A stretch of 37,602 nt of DNA from positions 1-37,602 of the forward strand of contig NZ_AFWJ01000262.1 of the NCBI RefSeq assembly GCF_000222685.1, written 5' to 3'. Of the stretch, positions 1 to 9,476 are shown in pieces. Each line of letters begins with the position of its first letter. The stretch's first letter is position 1. Both the position numbers and the translations under genes were made by a program. Source of the stretch: Vibrio nigripulchritudo ATCC 27043 (GTDB lineage: Bacteria > Pseudomonadota > Gammaproteobacteria > Enterobacterales > Vibrionaceae). The notes beneath the pieces are model-generated. The model searched no databases and had not been told where the DNA came from. It saw nothing but the letters and a program-made list of their open reading frames with translations.

Positions 1-285
1 CTGCTGATTTGTGATGAACCTACTTCAGCACTGGATGTTTCGGTGCAGGCACAGATTCTCAACCTCCTCAAAGATCTTCAGGACGAACTGAACTTGACTA
101 TGCCGTTTATTAGTCACGACCTTCCGGTAATTCGACAGATGTGTGACCGAATTGGCGTGATGCAGATGGGTATTTTGCTTGAAGTTGCCCCGACGGAACA
201 GCTCTTTACTGATCCGCAGCATGAGTACAGTAAACAACTGATTTCTTTGATGTCTGAGTTCACAGGCTTAAGAGAAGACATCTAG
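1..285 (+). CDS. Peptide-type ABC transporter ATP-binding protein, C-terminal part
   Basis: The reading frame is open from the first base, so the gene begins outside the window and only the last 94 codons are seen. It opens on a Walker B stretch (LLICDEPTSALD) with the D-loop, followed by the switch histidine in FISHD. The tail (VAPTEQLFTDPQHEYSKQLI) is typical of oligopeptide/dipeptide importer ATPases of the OppD/OppF/DppF/SapF group. The protein should hydrolyse ATP at the cytoplasmic face of an inner-membrane peptide permease. The Walker A and signature motifs lie upstream and cannot be checked. The substrate and the partner genes are not visible. A 9-base direct repeat, CTAGATCGC, occurs at 282-290 across the stop codon and again at 295-303. 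Confidence 0.85.
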   Translation: MLICDEPTSALDVSVQAQILNLLKDLQDELNLTMPFISHDLPVIRQMCDRIGVMQMGILLEVAPTEQLFTDPQHEYSKQLISLMSEFTGLREDI

Positions 286-372
286 ATCGCACAACTAGAT
301 CGCTTAGCGACAATGCAATAACACAACACAGACAACAACTAGGGGTTGGATTCCCGCATAAGGAGCTATTAA

Positions 373-528
373 ATGAAAATAAAGGACAGGGTTAATCAGA
401 TATTCACTTGGCTTCGAGAGAACAAATATCTCGTTCAGCTTTTATTGATACTTGGCATAGATTACTTCTCTGATAGCCAGGCGTCTAGAGCTCTAAAGGT
501 TTTACACGAGATTGTGTCTATTCTCTAA
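373..528 (+). CDS. Possible small protein, 51 residues, unknown
   Basis: A short open frame starts at ATG 373, seven bases after a good Shine-Dalgarno sequence, AAGGAG at 360-365. The product begins MKIKDRVNQIFTWLRENKYL, has a hydrophobic centre (LVQLLLILGI) and ends LHEIVSIL. It could be a small membrane-associated helix. It lies in a gap of about 560 bases between the ABC transporter gene and the end of gorA. I do not recognise it. The main support is the ribosome binding site; the frame is short enough to occur by chance. Confidence 0.35.
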   Translation: MKIKDRVNQIFTWLRENKYLVQLLLILGIDYFSDSQASRALKVLHEIVSIL

Positions 529-578
529 TATTTCAAATATAGATCTTAGCTAGCAGCTTCATGGTTGTGAGTTTTGCA

Positions 579-627
579 AAGCCCTTTACAGAAGTTAGCA
601 TCTAATTATTAGCGATGTAGAGGGCTT
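579..627. repeat. Inverted repeat, 12-base arms
   Basis: The arms are AAGCCCTTTACA at 579-590 and TGTAGAGGGCTT at 616-627; 11 of 12 positions pair, around a 25-base centre. Neither side has a run of T, so it does not look like a terminator. It could be a folded RNA element or the remnant of a mobile repeat. The rest of 529-756 shows nothing I can name. Confidence 0.4.
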
Positions 628-756
628 GATGAATGTGCATGCATGGAGGATCAATTGGGTTTCGGAGCAAAAGCTAGTGGCAGAGAGAGTTACTTGCATA
701 GGTAGAAGGGAGTTTTGAAATTTACAATTGTAAGCAACTGCGTCTAAGTTTAGGGG

Positions 757-796
757 TGAAAAAAGCCAGCAGGCACTCCCTCTGGCTTGTTTTTTA
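757..796. terminator. Terminator downstream of gorA, bidirectional
   Basis: The stem AAGCCAG (763-769) pairs with CTGGCTT (782-788). A-rich sequence lies to the left and a T run to the right, so it can stop transcripts from either side. It is best placed to end gorA, which is read leftwards and stops at 845. Confidence 0.7.
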
Positions 797-844
797 AAAT
801 CGTCAACCGGACTTAAGTACCCCAATGAATTGGGAAAGAGTTTG

Positions 845-2200
845 CTATCTCATCGTCACGAATTCTTCTGATCCCGTTGGGTGAATCGCTACAACGCTGT
901 CGAAGTCTTCTTTAGTTGCGCCCATCTTCATTGCGACGCCGAAGCCCTGAATCATTTCGTCTACCGCGAAACCGATACCATGCAAGCCGACGACTTTTTC
1001 GTCTTCACCGGCACAAATCAGCTTCATCTGACATGGCTGGCGGTGCTTAGTCACTGCTGTGTACATCGCAGTAAAGCCAGATTTGTATACTTTCACGTTT
1101 TCTTCGCCGTATTGCGCAATCGCTTCTGGCTCGGTTAAGCCAATGGTGCCGATTGGTGGGTGGCTGAATACCACGGTAGGTACCAGGCTGTAATCCATCT
1201 TCGCATTCGGCTTGTTGTTGAATAGGCGTTCTGAAAGCTGGCGACCCGCTTTAACAGCAACAGGCGTTAGCTCAATGCCGCCATCCATGATGTCGCCCAC
1301 ACAGTAAATGCCTTCCACGTTAGTTTGTTGGTACTCATCTACTTTGATGTAACCGTAATCGTTGGTTTCAACGCCAGTTGATGCAAGGTTGATTGCGTCT
1401 GTCGCTGGGTGACGACCGATCGCCCAAATCAGCGTGTCCACGTTTTGGCTTCGACCACTTTCGAAGTGGATAGTCAGGCTGCCATCGTCTTCTTTCACTA
1501 CTTCTTTAGGCACTGAGTTGGTGTGAAGAGTTGGACCTTCTGCTTCCATTACGCTCATCAGAGTTTCAACAATCAGAGGGTCGAAGCTACGCAAAGGTGA
1601 TTCTTTACGAACGAACAGGTGCGTTTCAGTGCCCAATGCATTCAGAACACCTGCAATTTCTACGGCGATGTAACCAGCACCAATAACCGCAACGCGTTTT
1701 GGTTGCTCATTCAGGTCGAAGAAACCGTTTGAGTCGATACCGTGCTCTGCACCTGGAATGTTAGGAATAGTCGGGCGACCACCCACAGCGATAAGGATGT
1801 GATCGGCAGTGTAGTGCTCACCATTGACCTCAACCGTTTTCGCATCAACAAACTTAGCGAATCCTTTGATGACGTTCACTTTGTTGTTGCCAAGTACACG
1901 GTCGTAAGACTGGTGGATACGACCAATATACGCCTGGCGGCTCTCAACCAGTTTGTTCCAGTCGAAGCCTTTCACATCGACATCAAAACCGTAGTCTTCA
2001 GCGTACAGATTCATTGCCTCGGCAACCTGAGCACCGTGCCACATCACCTTCTTAGGAACACAGCCTACGTTTACACACGTACCGCCGAGATCCTGAGCTT
2101 CGATGAGGGCGACTTTGGCACCGTACATCGCTGCGCGGTTTGCAGACGCGATACCGCCACTACCACCACCGATGCAAATATAATCAAAATGTGTTGCCAT
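845..2200 (-). CDS. gorA: Glutathione-disulfide reductase
   Basis: This cytoplasmic flavoprotein reduces glutathione disulfide with NADPH and so maintains the thiol pool. The 451-residue product matches the family length (about 450). An FAD-binding GGGSGG motif lies at residues 11-16. The redox-active disulfide is in GGTCVNVGC, Cys42 and Cys47. A second Rossmann motif ([11 protein letters not shown]) is followed by [11 protein letters not shown], whose arginines suit NADPH rather than NADH. The end carries HPTGSEE, with the histidine of the partner-subunit active site. GGAG precedes the ATG. rlmJ lies 99 bases upstream in the same direction, as in E. coli, so the two may be co-transcribed. 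The gene ends at the terminator at 757-796. Confidence 0.97.
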   Translation of the reverse strand: MATHFDYICIGGGSGGIASANRAAMYGAKVALIEAQDLGGTCVNVGCVPKKVMWHGAQVAEAMNLYAEDYGFDVDVKGFDWNKLVESRQAYIGRIHQSYDRVLGNNKVNVIKGFAKFVDAKTVEVNGEHYTADHILIAVGGRPTIPNIPGAEHGIDSNGFFDLNEQPKRVAVIGAGYIAVEIAGVLNALGTETHLFVRKESPLRSFDPLIVETLMSVMEAEGPTLHTNSVPKEVVKEDDGSLTIHFESGRSQNVDTLIWAIGRHPATDAINLASTGVETNDYGYIKVDEYQQTNVEGIYCVGDIMDGGIELTPVAVKAGRQLSERLFNNKPNAKMDYSLVPTVVFSHPPIGTIGLTEPEAIAQYGEENVKVYKSGFTAMYTAVTKHRQPCQMKLICAGEDEKVVGLHGIGFAVDEMIQGFGVAMKMGATKEDFDSVVAIHPTGSEEFVTMR

Positions 2201-2299
2201 GACTTTCTCCGATTATTGTTTCGTATTATTTGGTTATGCGCTGATACATGGGTTCAGGGCTTAATATCTATTCTGACGCGATCATTCAGTCTGTCGCGA

Positions 2300-3139
2300 T
2301 TATTCAGGTACGACCCACTCCACTTTGAAGTGACCGGATACCGGCGCAATTGCTTCCTTTAGTATGGGAAGAATTTCGTTCATCTGGCTTTCCAGTTTCC
2401 ATGGAGGGTTGATAACGATCATTCCTGAGGCGGTCATACCACGCTCGTTGGTATCGGCAGATACGCCCAGCTCTATTTGTAATATCTTTCTTATTCCGAG
2501 TTTTTCAAGCCCAGTCAGCATGTCATCTATATCGTGTCGGTTCACAACTGGGTACCAGATCGCGTAAATGCCCGTTGCCCAACGTTTATGAGCCTGCGCA
2601 ATGGCATTCACCACATCGCGATATTCATGGGATAACTCGTAAGGAGGATCGATTAGCACCAATCCACGGCGTTCTTTTGGTGGAAGGCTGGCTTTCAGAC
2701 GTTTGAAGCCATCTTCTTTGAAGATACTAACCTGGCGATCGCGATGAAATTCCTGCTCAAGCAAAGGGTGATCGCTTGGATGAAGCTCAGTCAGCACCAT
2801 TCTGTCTTGTGAGCGAATGTGTGCTCGCGCAACGCGAGGCGAGCCCGGGTAATAGCGCAAGGTGTTATCCTGATTCAGGGACTGAATCGCTTCAAGATAC
2901 GATTGAATTTCTTCCGGCAGGTTATCTGCTTGCCATAAGCGGGCAATGCCTTGTTTGTATTCGCCAGTTTTTTCTGACCATTCGTGAGTGAGGTCGTAGC
3001 GCCCGACGCCAGAATGCGTATCGTGGTAAACGTAAGGTTTTTCTTTCTGATTCAGAGCGTTCAGGATCAAAGACTGAACAATGTGTTTAACCACATCGGC
3101 ATGGTTGCCTGCATGGAAGCTGTGACGATAACTAAGCAA
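2300..3139 (-). CDS. rlmJ: 23S rRNA (adenine-2030-N6)-methyltransferase RlmJ
   Basis: RlmJ transfers a methyl group from S-adenosylmethionine to N6 of A2030 in 23S rRNA. The 279-residue product has the family length. Its start, MLSYRHSFHAGNHADVVKH, is the characteristic N-terminus. The catalytic DPPYE motif of N6-adenine methyltransferases occurs in LVLIDPPYELSHEY, about residue 163. The start codon is TTG at 3139, chosen because it gives exactly the conserved N-terminus; the ribosome site before it (AAGAGA) is weak, so expression may be low. It is divergent from prlC across 152 bases, an arrangement shared with E. coli. A 12-base near-repeat (GCGATCATTCAG / GCGATTATTCAG) lies around its stop. 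Confidence 0.95.
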   Translation of the reverse strand: MLSYRHSFHAGNHADVVKHIVQSLILNALNQKEKPYVYHDTHSGVGRYDLTHEWSEKTGEYKQGIARLWQADNLPEEIQSYLEAIQSLNQDNTLRYYPGSPRVARAHIRSQDRMVLTELHPSDHPLLEQEFHRDRQVSIFKEDGFKRLKASLPPKERRGLVLIDPPYELSHEYRDVVNAIAQAHKRWATGIYAIWYPVVNRHDIDDMLTGLEKLGIRKILQIELGVSADTNERGMTASGMIVINPPWKLESQMNEILPILKEAIAPVSGHFKVEWVVPE

Positions 3140-3291
3140 AATAATCTCTTACATGAATGATTGGCGAGCACAAAGAGGCTCATTATATCAAAGGCAAGGT
3201 TCACTGTGTGAGCCCTGGTGACGTTGGCTATTGAAAATACGAATCCTGAACCACACTTAGTACAGGACAAAATGATAAAAGGAATGAAAAA

Positions 3292-5334
3292 ATGTCTAAT
3301 CCATTACTGACGTTTACCGATCTTCCCCCGTTTTCCGAAATTAAACCAGAGCATGTAAAGCCTGCTGTAGAACAAGCCATTGCGGCATGTCGTGAGAAAG
3401 TGGAAGAAGTGGTGGCAAACAACGAAGCACCGAGCTGGGAGAATGTTTGTGCGCCGTTGGCGGAAGTGGACGACAAGCTAAGCCGCTTGTGGTCACCAGT
3501 CAGCCACCTGAATTCGGTAAAAAACAGCAACGAACTGCGCGAGGCTTACGAAAGCTGCCTGCCTTTGCTGTCCGAGTACGGTACTTGGGTTGGTCAACAC
3601 AAAGGCTTGTACGACGCTTACAAAGCAATTAAAGCGTCTGACGAGTTTGCATCCCTTTCTCAGGCACAAAAGAAAAGCATCACAGATGCATTGCGTGATT
3701 TTGACCTGTCGGGCATTGGCTTGCCAGCCGATCAGCAGCATCGCTACGGTGAAATCAGCAAGCGAATGTCTGAGCTAAGCTCCCAGTTTTCTAACAATGT
3801 GTTGGATTCCACCATGGGCTGGACCAAACACATCACCGATGAAAAAGAGCTGGTTGGCATGCCAGAATCAGCAATGGCAGCAGCCAAAGCCACGGCTGAA
3901 GGCAAAGAGCTGGATGGCTGGTTGCTGACACTGGACATTCCTTCGTACCTCCCGGTTCTGACTTACTGTGACAACCAAGCACTTCGTAAAGAGATGTATG
4001 AAGCGTACGTAACGCGTGCTTCTGATCGCGGTCCAAACGCAGGAAAGTGGGATAACACCGATTTGATTGCCGAGCAGCTAAAACTGCGTCATGAAATTGC
4101 GCGCCTGTTGGGCTTTAGCTCGTTCAGTGAAAAATCACTGGCGACCAAAATGGCAGAGAACCCACAGCAAGTGCTTGGTTTCCTGAATGAACTGGCGGTG
4201 AAAGCGAAGCCTCAGGGCGAACGTGAAGTGCAAGAGCTACGCGACTTTGCCCAGCAAGAGTTTGGCGTATCAGAGCTAAACCTTTGGGACATCGCTTACT
4301 ACAGCGAGAAGCAAAAGCAGCACCTATTCCAGATTTCAGATGAAGAACTGCGCCCATACTTTCCAGAAGACAAAGCCATATCGGGTCTGTTTGAGGTACT
4401 AAAACGTGTCTTCGGTATGACGGTGACAGAGCGTGAAGGCGTGGACGTATGGCACGAGTCAGTGAAGTTTTACGACATCGTAGACAGCAGTGGCACATTG
4501 CGCGGCAGCTTCTACCTAGACTTGTACGCGCGTGAGCACAAGCGCGGTGGTGCCTGGATGGATGAGTGCCGTGTGCGTCGCACCAATGCAGACGGCGAGC
4601 TGCAAACTCCGGTTGCCTACCTGGTGTGTAACTTCAACAAACCTGTGGGCGATAAGCCTGCGCTGTTTACTCACGACGAAGTGGTTACCTTATTCCACGA
4701 AACTGGTCACGGTATTCACCATATGCTGACGCAAATTGATGTGTCTGCGGTTTCAGGAATCAACGGCGTACCTTGGGATGCAGTAGAACTGCCAAGCCAG
4801 TTCCTGGAGAACTGGTGCTGGGAAGAAGAGGCGCTGGCATTCATCTCGGGTCACTACGAAAGTGGTGAAGCCTTACCAAAAGAGATGCTGGACAAAATGC
4901 TGGCGGCGAAGAACTTCCAGTCGGCGATGTTCATTCTGCGTCAGTTGGAATTCGGTTTGTTCGATTTCACTCTTCACACTGAATACGACCCAGACATCGG
5001 CGCTCGCGTGCTTGAAACTCTGGCGCAGGTGAAAGAGAAAGTAGCGGTATTGCCAAGCCTTGAGTGGAACCGATTCTCCCACAGCTTCAGCCACATCTTT
5101 GCTGGTGGTTACAGCGCGGGTTACTACAGCTACCTGTGGGCAGAAGTATTGTCGTCCGATGCGTATTCACGCTTTGAAGAAGACGGCATCTTCAATGAAG
5201 AAACAGGTCGTTCTTTCCTGAACAACATCCTGGAAATGGGTGGCAGTGAGGAGCCAATGGAGCTGTTCAAACGCTTCCGCGGTCGTGAGCCAGAAATTGA
5301 TGCCCTGTTGCGTCATTCTGGGATTACTGCATAG
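3292..5334 (+). CDS. prlC: Oligopeptidase A (M3 family zinc metallopeptidase)
   Basis: A cytoplasmic zinc endopeptidase that degrades short peptides, including signal peptides released after protein export. The 680-residue product matches E. coli PrlC. The zinc site is HETGH at residues 469-473, the family's HExxH motif, and a downstream glutamate for the third ligand is available in ELPSQFLENWCWEEE. AAGGA precedes ATG 3292. The gene is transcribed away from rlmJ and ends at a strong hairpin with a UUCG loop (5358-5383). No signal peptide or membrane segment is seen, consistent with cytosolic action. Confidence 0.97.
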   Translation: MSNPLLTFTDLPPFSEIKPEHVKPAVEQAIAACREKVEEVVANNEAPSWENVCAPLAEVDDKLSRLWSPVSHLNSVKNSNELREAYESCLPLLSEYGTWVGQHKGLYDAYKAIKASDEFASLSQAQKKSITDALRDFDLSGIGLPADQQHRYGEISKRMSELSSQFSNNVLDSTMGWTKHITDEKELVGMPESAMAAAKATAEGKELDGWLLTLDIPSYLPVLTYCDNQALRKEMYEAYVTRASDRGPNAGKWDNTDLIAEQLKLRHEIARLLGFSSFSEKSLATKMAENPQQVLGFLNELAVKAKPQGEREVQELRDFAQQEFGVSELNLWDIAYYSEKQKQHLFQISDEELRPYFPEDKAISGLFEVLKRVFGMTVTEREGVDVWHESVKFYDIVDSSGTLRGSFYLDLYAREHKRGGAWMDECRVRRTNADGELQTPVAYLVCNFNKPVGDKPALFTHDEVVTLFHETGHGIHHMLTQIDVSAVSGINGVPWDAVELPSQFLENWCWEEEALAFISGHYESGEALPKEMLDKMLAAKNFQSAMFILRQLEFGLFDFTLHTEYDPDIGARVLETLAQVKEKVAVLPSLEWNRFSHSFSHIFAGGYSAGYYSYLWAEVLSSDAYSRFEEDGIFNEETGRSFLNNILEMGGSEEPMELFKRFRGREPEIDALLRHSGITA

Positions 5335-5357
5335 TCGGTTGAATCCGATATATAGAG

Positions 5358-5384
5358 AAAAACCACCTTCGGGTGGTTTTTTTA
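5358..5384. terminator. Bidirectional terminator between prlC and asnC
   Basis: AAAAACCACC, a TTCG tetraloop and GGTGGTTTTTTT form a classic intrinsic terminator read from both sides. The asnC stop codon lies inside its T run (5382-5384). Confidence 0.9.
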
Positions 5385-5846
5385 TGGGTTGACGTTGCGG
5401 TTGATTGGGTTTTGCAGAGAAATCAGCGTTTCAGTGGACTGCACTTCATCAATCGCCTGCAATTTGTCGATCAACACGTATTGCAGCTCTTCAATCGATT
5501 TACACATCAGTTTAACGAAGATGTTGTACGCCCCGGTGGTGTAGTAGGCTTCAACCACTTCATCCAGTGCGTTGAGTTTTTCCAGCGCCGAATGGTAATC
5601 ACGAGCCGCGTTCAGGTTGATACCGATAAAACAGCACACATCGTAGCCGAGCTTTTTGGTGTTGACGATCACCTCGGTGCCTTCAATCACATCCGCAGCT
5701 TTCATTTTCTCAATGCGAACATGAATGGTTGCCGGGCTGACATTAAACTGCTTCGCCATTTCAGCGTAAGGCGTGCGGGCATCTTCCATCAGCGCTTTCA
5801 GAATTTCGCGGTCCAGATCATCAAGACGAGCGGTGGCAGTTTGCAT
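5382..5846 (-). CDS. asnC: Transcriptional regulator AsnC (Lrp/AsnC family)
   Basis: A 154-residue asparagine-responsive regulator with an N-terminal helix-turn-helix (about residues 8-57, including YAEMAKQFNVSPATIHVRIEK broken across the recognition helix) and a C-terminal RAM ligand-binding domain. Stretches such as LDEVVEAYYTTG and QSTETLISLQNPI are nearly the E. coli AsnC sequence. In E. coli it activates asnA, which is transcribed divergently. Here asnA is not adjacent: upstream lies an inverted-repeat element and then a c-di-GMP signalling gene. The AGGG before the ATG is a reasonable ribosome site. Target genes in this strain cannot be told from the window. Confidence 0.93.
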   Translation of the reverse strand: MQTATARLDDLDREILKALMEDARTPYAEMAKQFNVSPATIHVRIEKMKAADVIEGTEVIVNTKKLGYDVCCFIGINLNAARDYHSALEKLNALDEVVEAYYTTGAYNIFVKLMCKSIEELQYVLIDKLQAIDEVQSTETLISLQNPINRNVNP

Positions 5847-5895
5847 AGTCGTATCCCTGAATAGTGTTTTACCTCTGGTTCAATCGATACATCCT

Positions 5896-6158
5896 ATACC
5901 CAAATTACCTGTAGACGCTATGTTCAGCGAGAATTAATTGGCTTTCAGGCAAGGCATCGATTAGAAGATCTAGTGGTTCTAAATCAAAAATCGATAACGC
6001 TGTATGAAAGCCAAGTAAACTCGCCCTTGGGAGCTTATCTTCTGTCCCACTTTAGCGTTAAAGCGCATGGAAAGGGCTTATCATTCCGCTACACTCTCTT
6101 TTGACACTGAAACAGAAGATAAAGCTCTGAATCAGGTGTCTACAGGTAGTTTGGGTAT
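5896..6158. mobile_element. Nested inverted-repeat element (miniature-element-like), 263 bases
   Basis: The terminal arms at 5896-5916 and 6138-6158 match at 20 of 21 positions; each contains ACCTGTAGAC or its complement. Inside are two further pairs: TGGCTTTCA (5939-5947) with TGAAAGCCA (6005-6013), and GAGCTTATCTTCTGT (6031-6045) with its near-perfect complement at 6112-6127. No protein is encoded. The structure suggests a non-autonomous repeat able to fold along its length. Part of the same terminal motif recurs at 26848-26861. It fills most of the gap between asnC and the GGDEF-EAL gene. The family name and target-site duplication are not certain. Confidence 0.6.
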
Positions 6159-6245
6159 GTAGTGCAAACCTGAGCTTCACAACAACTCAAAAAGGCATCA
6201 TCTGGTATACTCACGAAAACGAAACGTTGATAGAGAGTTTGGCGG

Positions 6246-9200
6246 GTGCGATTCATTGGGGTAGTTCTGGCATGTTTGCTGAGCTTTGTAGCGCAGGCGA
6301 GCGAAAATGTTTTGGTGGTTCACTCTTACCATCAGGGTTTTTTCTGGACGGACAATTTCCAGAGAGGGCTTTCTGAAAGCCTGGACTCTCATCAAATCCC
6401 AAATCGCGTGATGTATCTGGATACCAAGCGATTACAAACTCCTGAATACCTCAGCCAGCTTGAAAGCCTGTTCAAAACCAAACTACAGCAAGAGCGATTT
6501 CGAGCCATCGTCGTCAGCGATAACAACGCCCTGAATCTGATGCAGAATCTGCACGAATACGTGGGCGACACACCGGTTATTTTTGGCGGAATCAACAACT
6601 ATTCCCCCGACCTCCATCGAAATCTCAATGCGACCGGTGTGTCTGAAAACATCGATCTGGATAACAACATCCGCCTGATCAAAAAGCTCCAGCCTAAAGT
6701 GAATCGCATCATTGTGCTCACGGATTACTCGGTAACGGGGACAGCAGCAAGAAGCCAGATTGCAGAATATCTGGAGAAAAACCCCGGCGATCGCAAACTC
6801 ATCGACAGTATCGTGCCAGAAAGTTTTGATGACCTGCTTCATCTGGCAGAAAACCTGAATGATGAGAATAGCATTCTGTTCTGGGTGTACTTTAGAGACA
6901 AGCAAGGGCGAGTTATTGAAGAGGTGGCGTGGCAGACGCTTAATGAGCGCACCAATGCCCCCGTGTACATGGCGTACAATGCGGGCTTGGGGCTTGGCAG
7001 TGTCGGCGGCTTTATGCAGGACGGTTTTGCTAACGGTTCTCTGGTGGGTGAGATTTTAGTTGAAGTCATCAGCCAGCCAGAAGGCACGCCTCTTCCCGAG
7101 CCCAGACCCATCAGGACTCACCTTAAGCTGGATTATCACGCCCTGCAAAAATGGGGAATGGAAGACAGCTTTGTGCTTGCCGATACCGTCCTTAACAAAC
7201 CCAAACCTTACTTTGTTGAGTACGCGCAGGAAATTCGCCTGCTACTGCTTACGGTGTTCATTTTGCTGGCGGTTATTGGCTCGCTCCTTTACTACATGAA
7301 ACGCCTCAAGCGCAGTGAAATTCAGGCTAAACAGAGCCAGTTGCTGCTGGAGTCGGTATTTGACCAAAGCTACCAATTTATCGGCATTGTGGATCGGTTT
7401 GGTACTTTGGTATCGAGCAACAGCAAACTGCAAGACCTGCTTTATGTTAAAGGTGGCGCGTACGGGCGACCTTTATGGCAATACCGCGGATGGAGCGATG
7501 AAGCCAAAGCGACATTCAAATCTTATCTGGAGAAACCGGGGCAAGACGGTGTTGCGCGGTTTGAAGCCGAGCTGGTGAGACAACACCACGGCTTGAGCGT
7601 GCTGGATGTAGCAATGAAGCCTTTACCCCATGAAATCGGCGAGGCGTGCCATTTTCTTCTTGAAGCACAGGACATCACCGCTCGTAAGGCAACTGAACAC
7701 AAACTGCTGACCAGTGAAGCGGATTTTCGTCATTACTACGAAAAACAGCCCGTAATGATGATGACGCTGGACGAAAACAACCGCATTCAGGCGGTGAACC
7801 GCTTCGCTCAGGAACTGCTGAGTTATTCCTCCACTCAGATGCTGGGCAGAAAACTGGAAGACTTTTACGCAGGTTCAGAAGAGCTCAATGCGCGACAAGT
7901 CCTATTGCAGCCTAAGCCGCATCATTTGTCTGTGTGGCGACGTGAAATCGAATACACCACAGCCAACGGATTTACCATCTGGGTTCGTGAAAATATTCGC
8001 CCGCTGACTGAAACGCATCAGCTTTTGATTGTGGGTGAAGACATCAGTGAAACTCAAGACCTTGCGCGCCAGTTGGCGTACCAAGCGCAGCATGACCTGC
8101 TGACTGGCACCTACAACCGAAACTTCTTCGAACAGCAACTGCAAAAAGCCATGGTGGAAGTAGAGGGGCATTTCCGTACTCATGCCATGCTGTTTCTGGA
8201 TTTGGATCAGTTGAAAGTCATCAACGACACCGTGGGTCACGAAGCGGGTGATGAAGCGATCGCATTCTGTGCCAAGCTGATTCAGCAAGTACTGCCGAAT
8301 AACGCCATTTTGTCCCGCATGGGAGGGGATGAGTTCGCGCTACTACTCAGAGACTGTAAGAAGAGCGACGCCACTGAAGTGGCTCAGTCGATTATCGATC
8401 AGCTCAACCTTCATCCGTTTATCCGTGATGATCTGACTCTGAATATCAGTTGTTCCATTGGTATCCGACTGATTGACCACACCGCACATTCACCTCAGAT
8501 GGTACACGCTCAGGCTGATACTGCTTGTCACGCTGCCAAAGAAGAAGGTCGGAATCGTTATCAGCTTTACCGCCTTGATGATGAAGAAATCAAGCAGCGT
8601 GAAAGAGAGATGGAAAGCGTCAATCTGGTGCATGAGGCATTGGCTAATCAGCGATTGCAGTTGTTTGCCCAGCGAATTAAAGGGCTAGAAGACGAGAACG
8701 AGCATCAGTGTTATTTCGAGATTCTGGTTCGACTGCAAGATGCCAACGGCAACTATGTTTCACCGGGTGTGTTTATGCCAGCGACCGAACGCTACAACAT
8801 TGCCCATCTGGTTGACCGATACGTGATTAAACAGACGTTACTTTGGCTCGACCAGCATCCAGAGCAGGCAGAGCATCTGGACAGAGTGTCCATCAATGTG
8901 TCTGGGCAATCTATCGGAAACCGAGAGTTCATTGCTGCGATGAAACAGGCACTTCAAGACAGCCAGTTCCCAAATGAGAAAATTTGTCTGGAAATTACTG
9001 AAACCGCTGCCATTCACAGCATCAAACAAGCCAGTCAGGTGTTTGATGAACTTAAGTCCCTCGGGTGTCTGATTGCTTTGGACGATTTTGGTTCGGGGCT
9101 GTCTTCATTTGGATACCTGAAAACCCTGCCTGTCGATATCGTTAAAATAGACGGCATTTTTGTTCGGGATATCGACCAGAATGAAAGTGATTACATCATG

Positions 9201-9395
9201 GTTCGCTCCATCAACGATCTGGCTCAGCAAATGGGCAAAGTGACCGTCGCGGAATTTGTTGAATCCCCCGCTGTAATTGAGCGCTTGTGCGAACTCGGAG
9301 TTAACTACGGTCAGGGTTACAACATTGGAATGCCAAAGCCACTGGGTGAACTGGTCAACGATTTGGTTTCTGAGAAAATCGCCTGTATCACTTAG
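6246..9395 (+). CDS. Periplasmic-sensing PAS-PAS-GGDEF-EAL membrane protein
   Basis: A 1049-residue c-di-GMP signalling protein. In order: a signal-like N-terminus (residues 1-19); a periplasmic domain resembling ABC-type substrate-binding sensors (about 20-310); one membrane helix (about 331-352); two PAS-like regions (about 360-480 and 485-605); a GGDEF domain; and an EAL domain. GGDEF itself is intact at residues 693-697, with FLDLDQLKVINDT upstream. The EAL motif reads EIL, with its catalytic glutamate at 825. Other phosphodiesterase motifs are present: INVSG, LEITE, LDDFGSG, VKIDG and VAEFVE. No RxxD inhibitory site precedes GGDEF. It may therefore make, degrade or switch c-di-GMP in response to a periplasmic ligand. 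The start is GTG 6246: an in-frame stop lies just upstream at 6231 and GAGAG gives a ribosome site. Confidence 0.9.
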   Translation: MRFIGVVLACLLSFVAQASENVLVVHSYHQGFFWTDNFQRGLSESLDSHQIPNRVMYLDTKRLQTPEYLSQLESLFKTKLQQERFRAIVVSDNNALNLMQNLHEYVGDTPVIFGGINNYSPDLHRNLNATGVSENIDLDNNIRLIKKLQPKVNRIIVLTDYSVTGTAARSQIAEYLEKNPGDRKLIDSIVPESFDDLLHLAENLNDENSILFWVYFRDKQGRVIEEVAWQTLNERTNAPVYMAYNAGLGLGSVGGFMQDGFANGSLVGEILVEVISQPEGTPLPEPRPIRTHLKLDYHALQKWGMEDSFVLADTVLNKPKPYFVEYAQEIRLLLLTVFILLAVIGSLLYYMKRLKRSEIQAKQSQLLLESVFDQSYQFIGIVDRFGTLVSSNSKLQDLLYVKGGAYGRPLWQYRGWSDEAKATFKSYLEKPGQDGVARFEAELVRQHHGLSVLDVAMKPLPHEIGEACHFLLEAQDITARKATEHKLLTSEADFRHYYEKQPVMMMTLDENNRIQAVNRFAQELLSYSSTQMLGRKLEDFYAGSEELNARQVLLQPKPHHLSVWRREIEYTTANGFTIWVRENIRPLTETHQLLIVGEDISETQDLARQLAYQAQHDLLTGTYNRNFFEQQLQKAMVEVEGHFRTHAMLFLDLDQLKVINDTVGHEAGDEAIAFCAKLIQQVLPNNAILSRMGGDEFALLLRDCKKSDATEVAQSIIDQLNLHPFIRDDLTLNISCSIGIRLIDHTAHSPQMVHAQADTACHAAKEEGRNRYQLYRLDDEEIKQREREMESVNLVHEALANQRLQLFAQRIKGLEDENEHQCYFEILVRLQDANGNYVSPGVFMPATERYNIAHLVDRYVIKQTLLWLDQHPEQAEHLDRVSINVSGQSIGNREFIAAMKQALQDSQFPNEKICLEITETAAIHSIKQASQVFDELKSLGCLIALDDFGSGLSSFGYLKTLPVDIVKIDGIFVRDIDQNESDYIMVRSINDLAQQMGKVTVAEFVESPAVIERLCELGVNYGQGYNIGMPKPLGELVNDLVSEKIACIT

Positions 9396-9476
9396 ATTCG
9401 TGCTTTAAATATTTCTCATAGGATTTGCCTGATATTCAGGTAAACTGGCGCAAAATTTTCCCCCTTGGAGTCCCTC

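Noticed and set aside
579-627. An integron attC site
   Set aside because: It has inverted arms, but the GTTRRRY and RYYYAAC core sites at the ends are missing.
1742-2362. A 206-codon frame opposite gorA and rlmJ
   Set aside because: It is the antisense of two well-supported genes, and its composition follows from their codons.
5373-5864. A 163-codon frame opposite asnC
   Set aside because: It mirrors asnC, and starts within the shared terminator; AsnC is unmistakable on the other strand.
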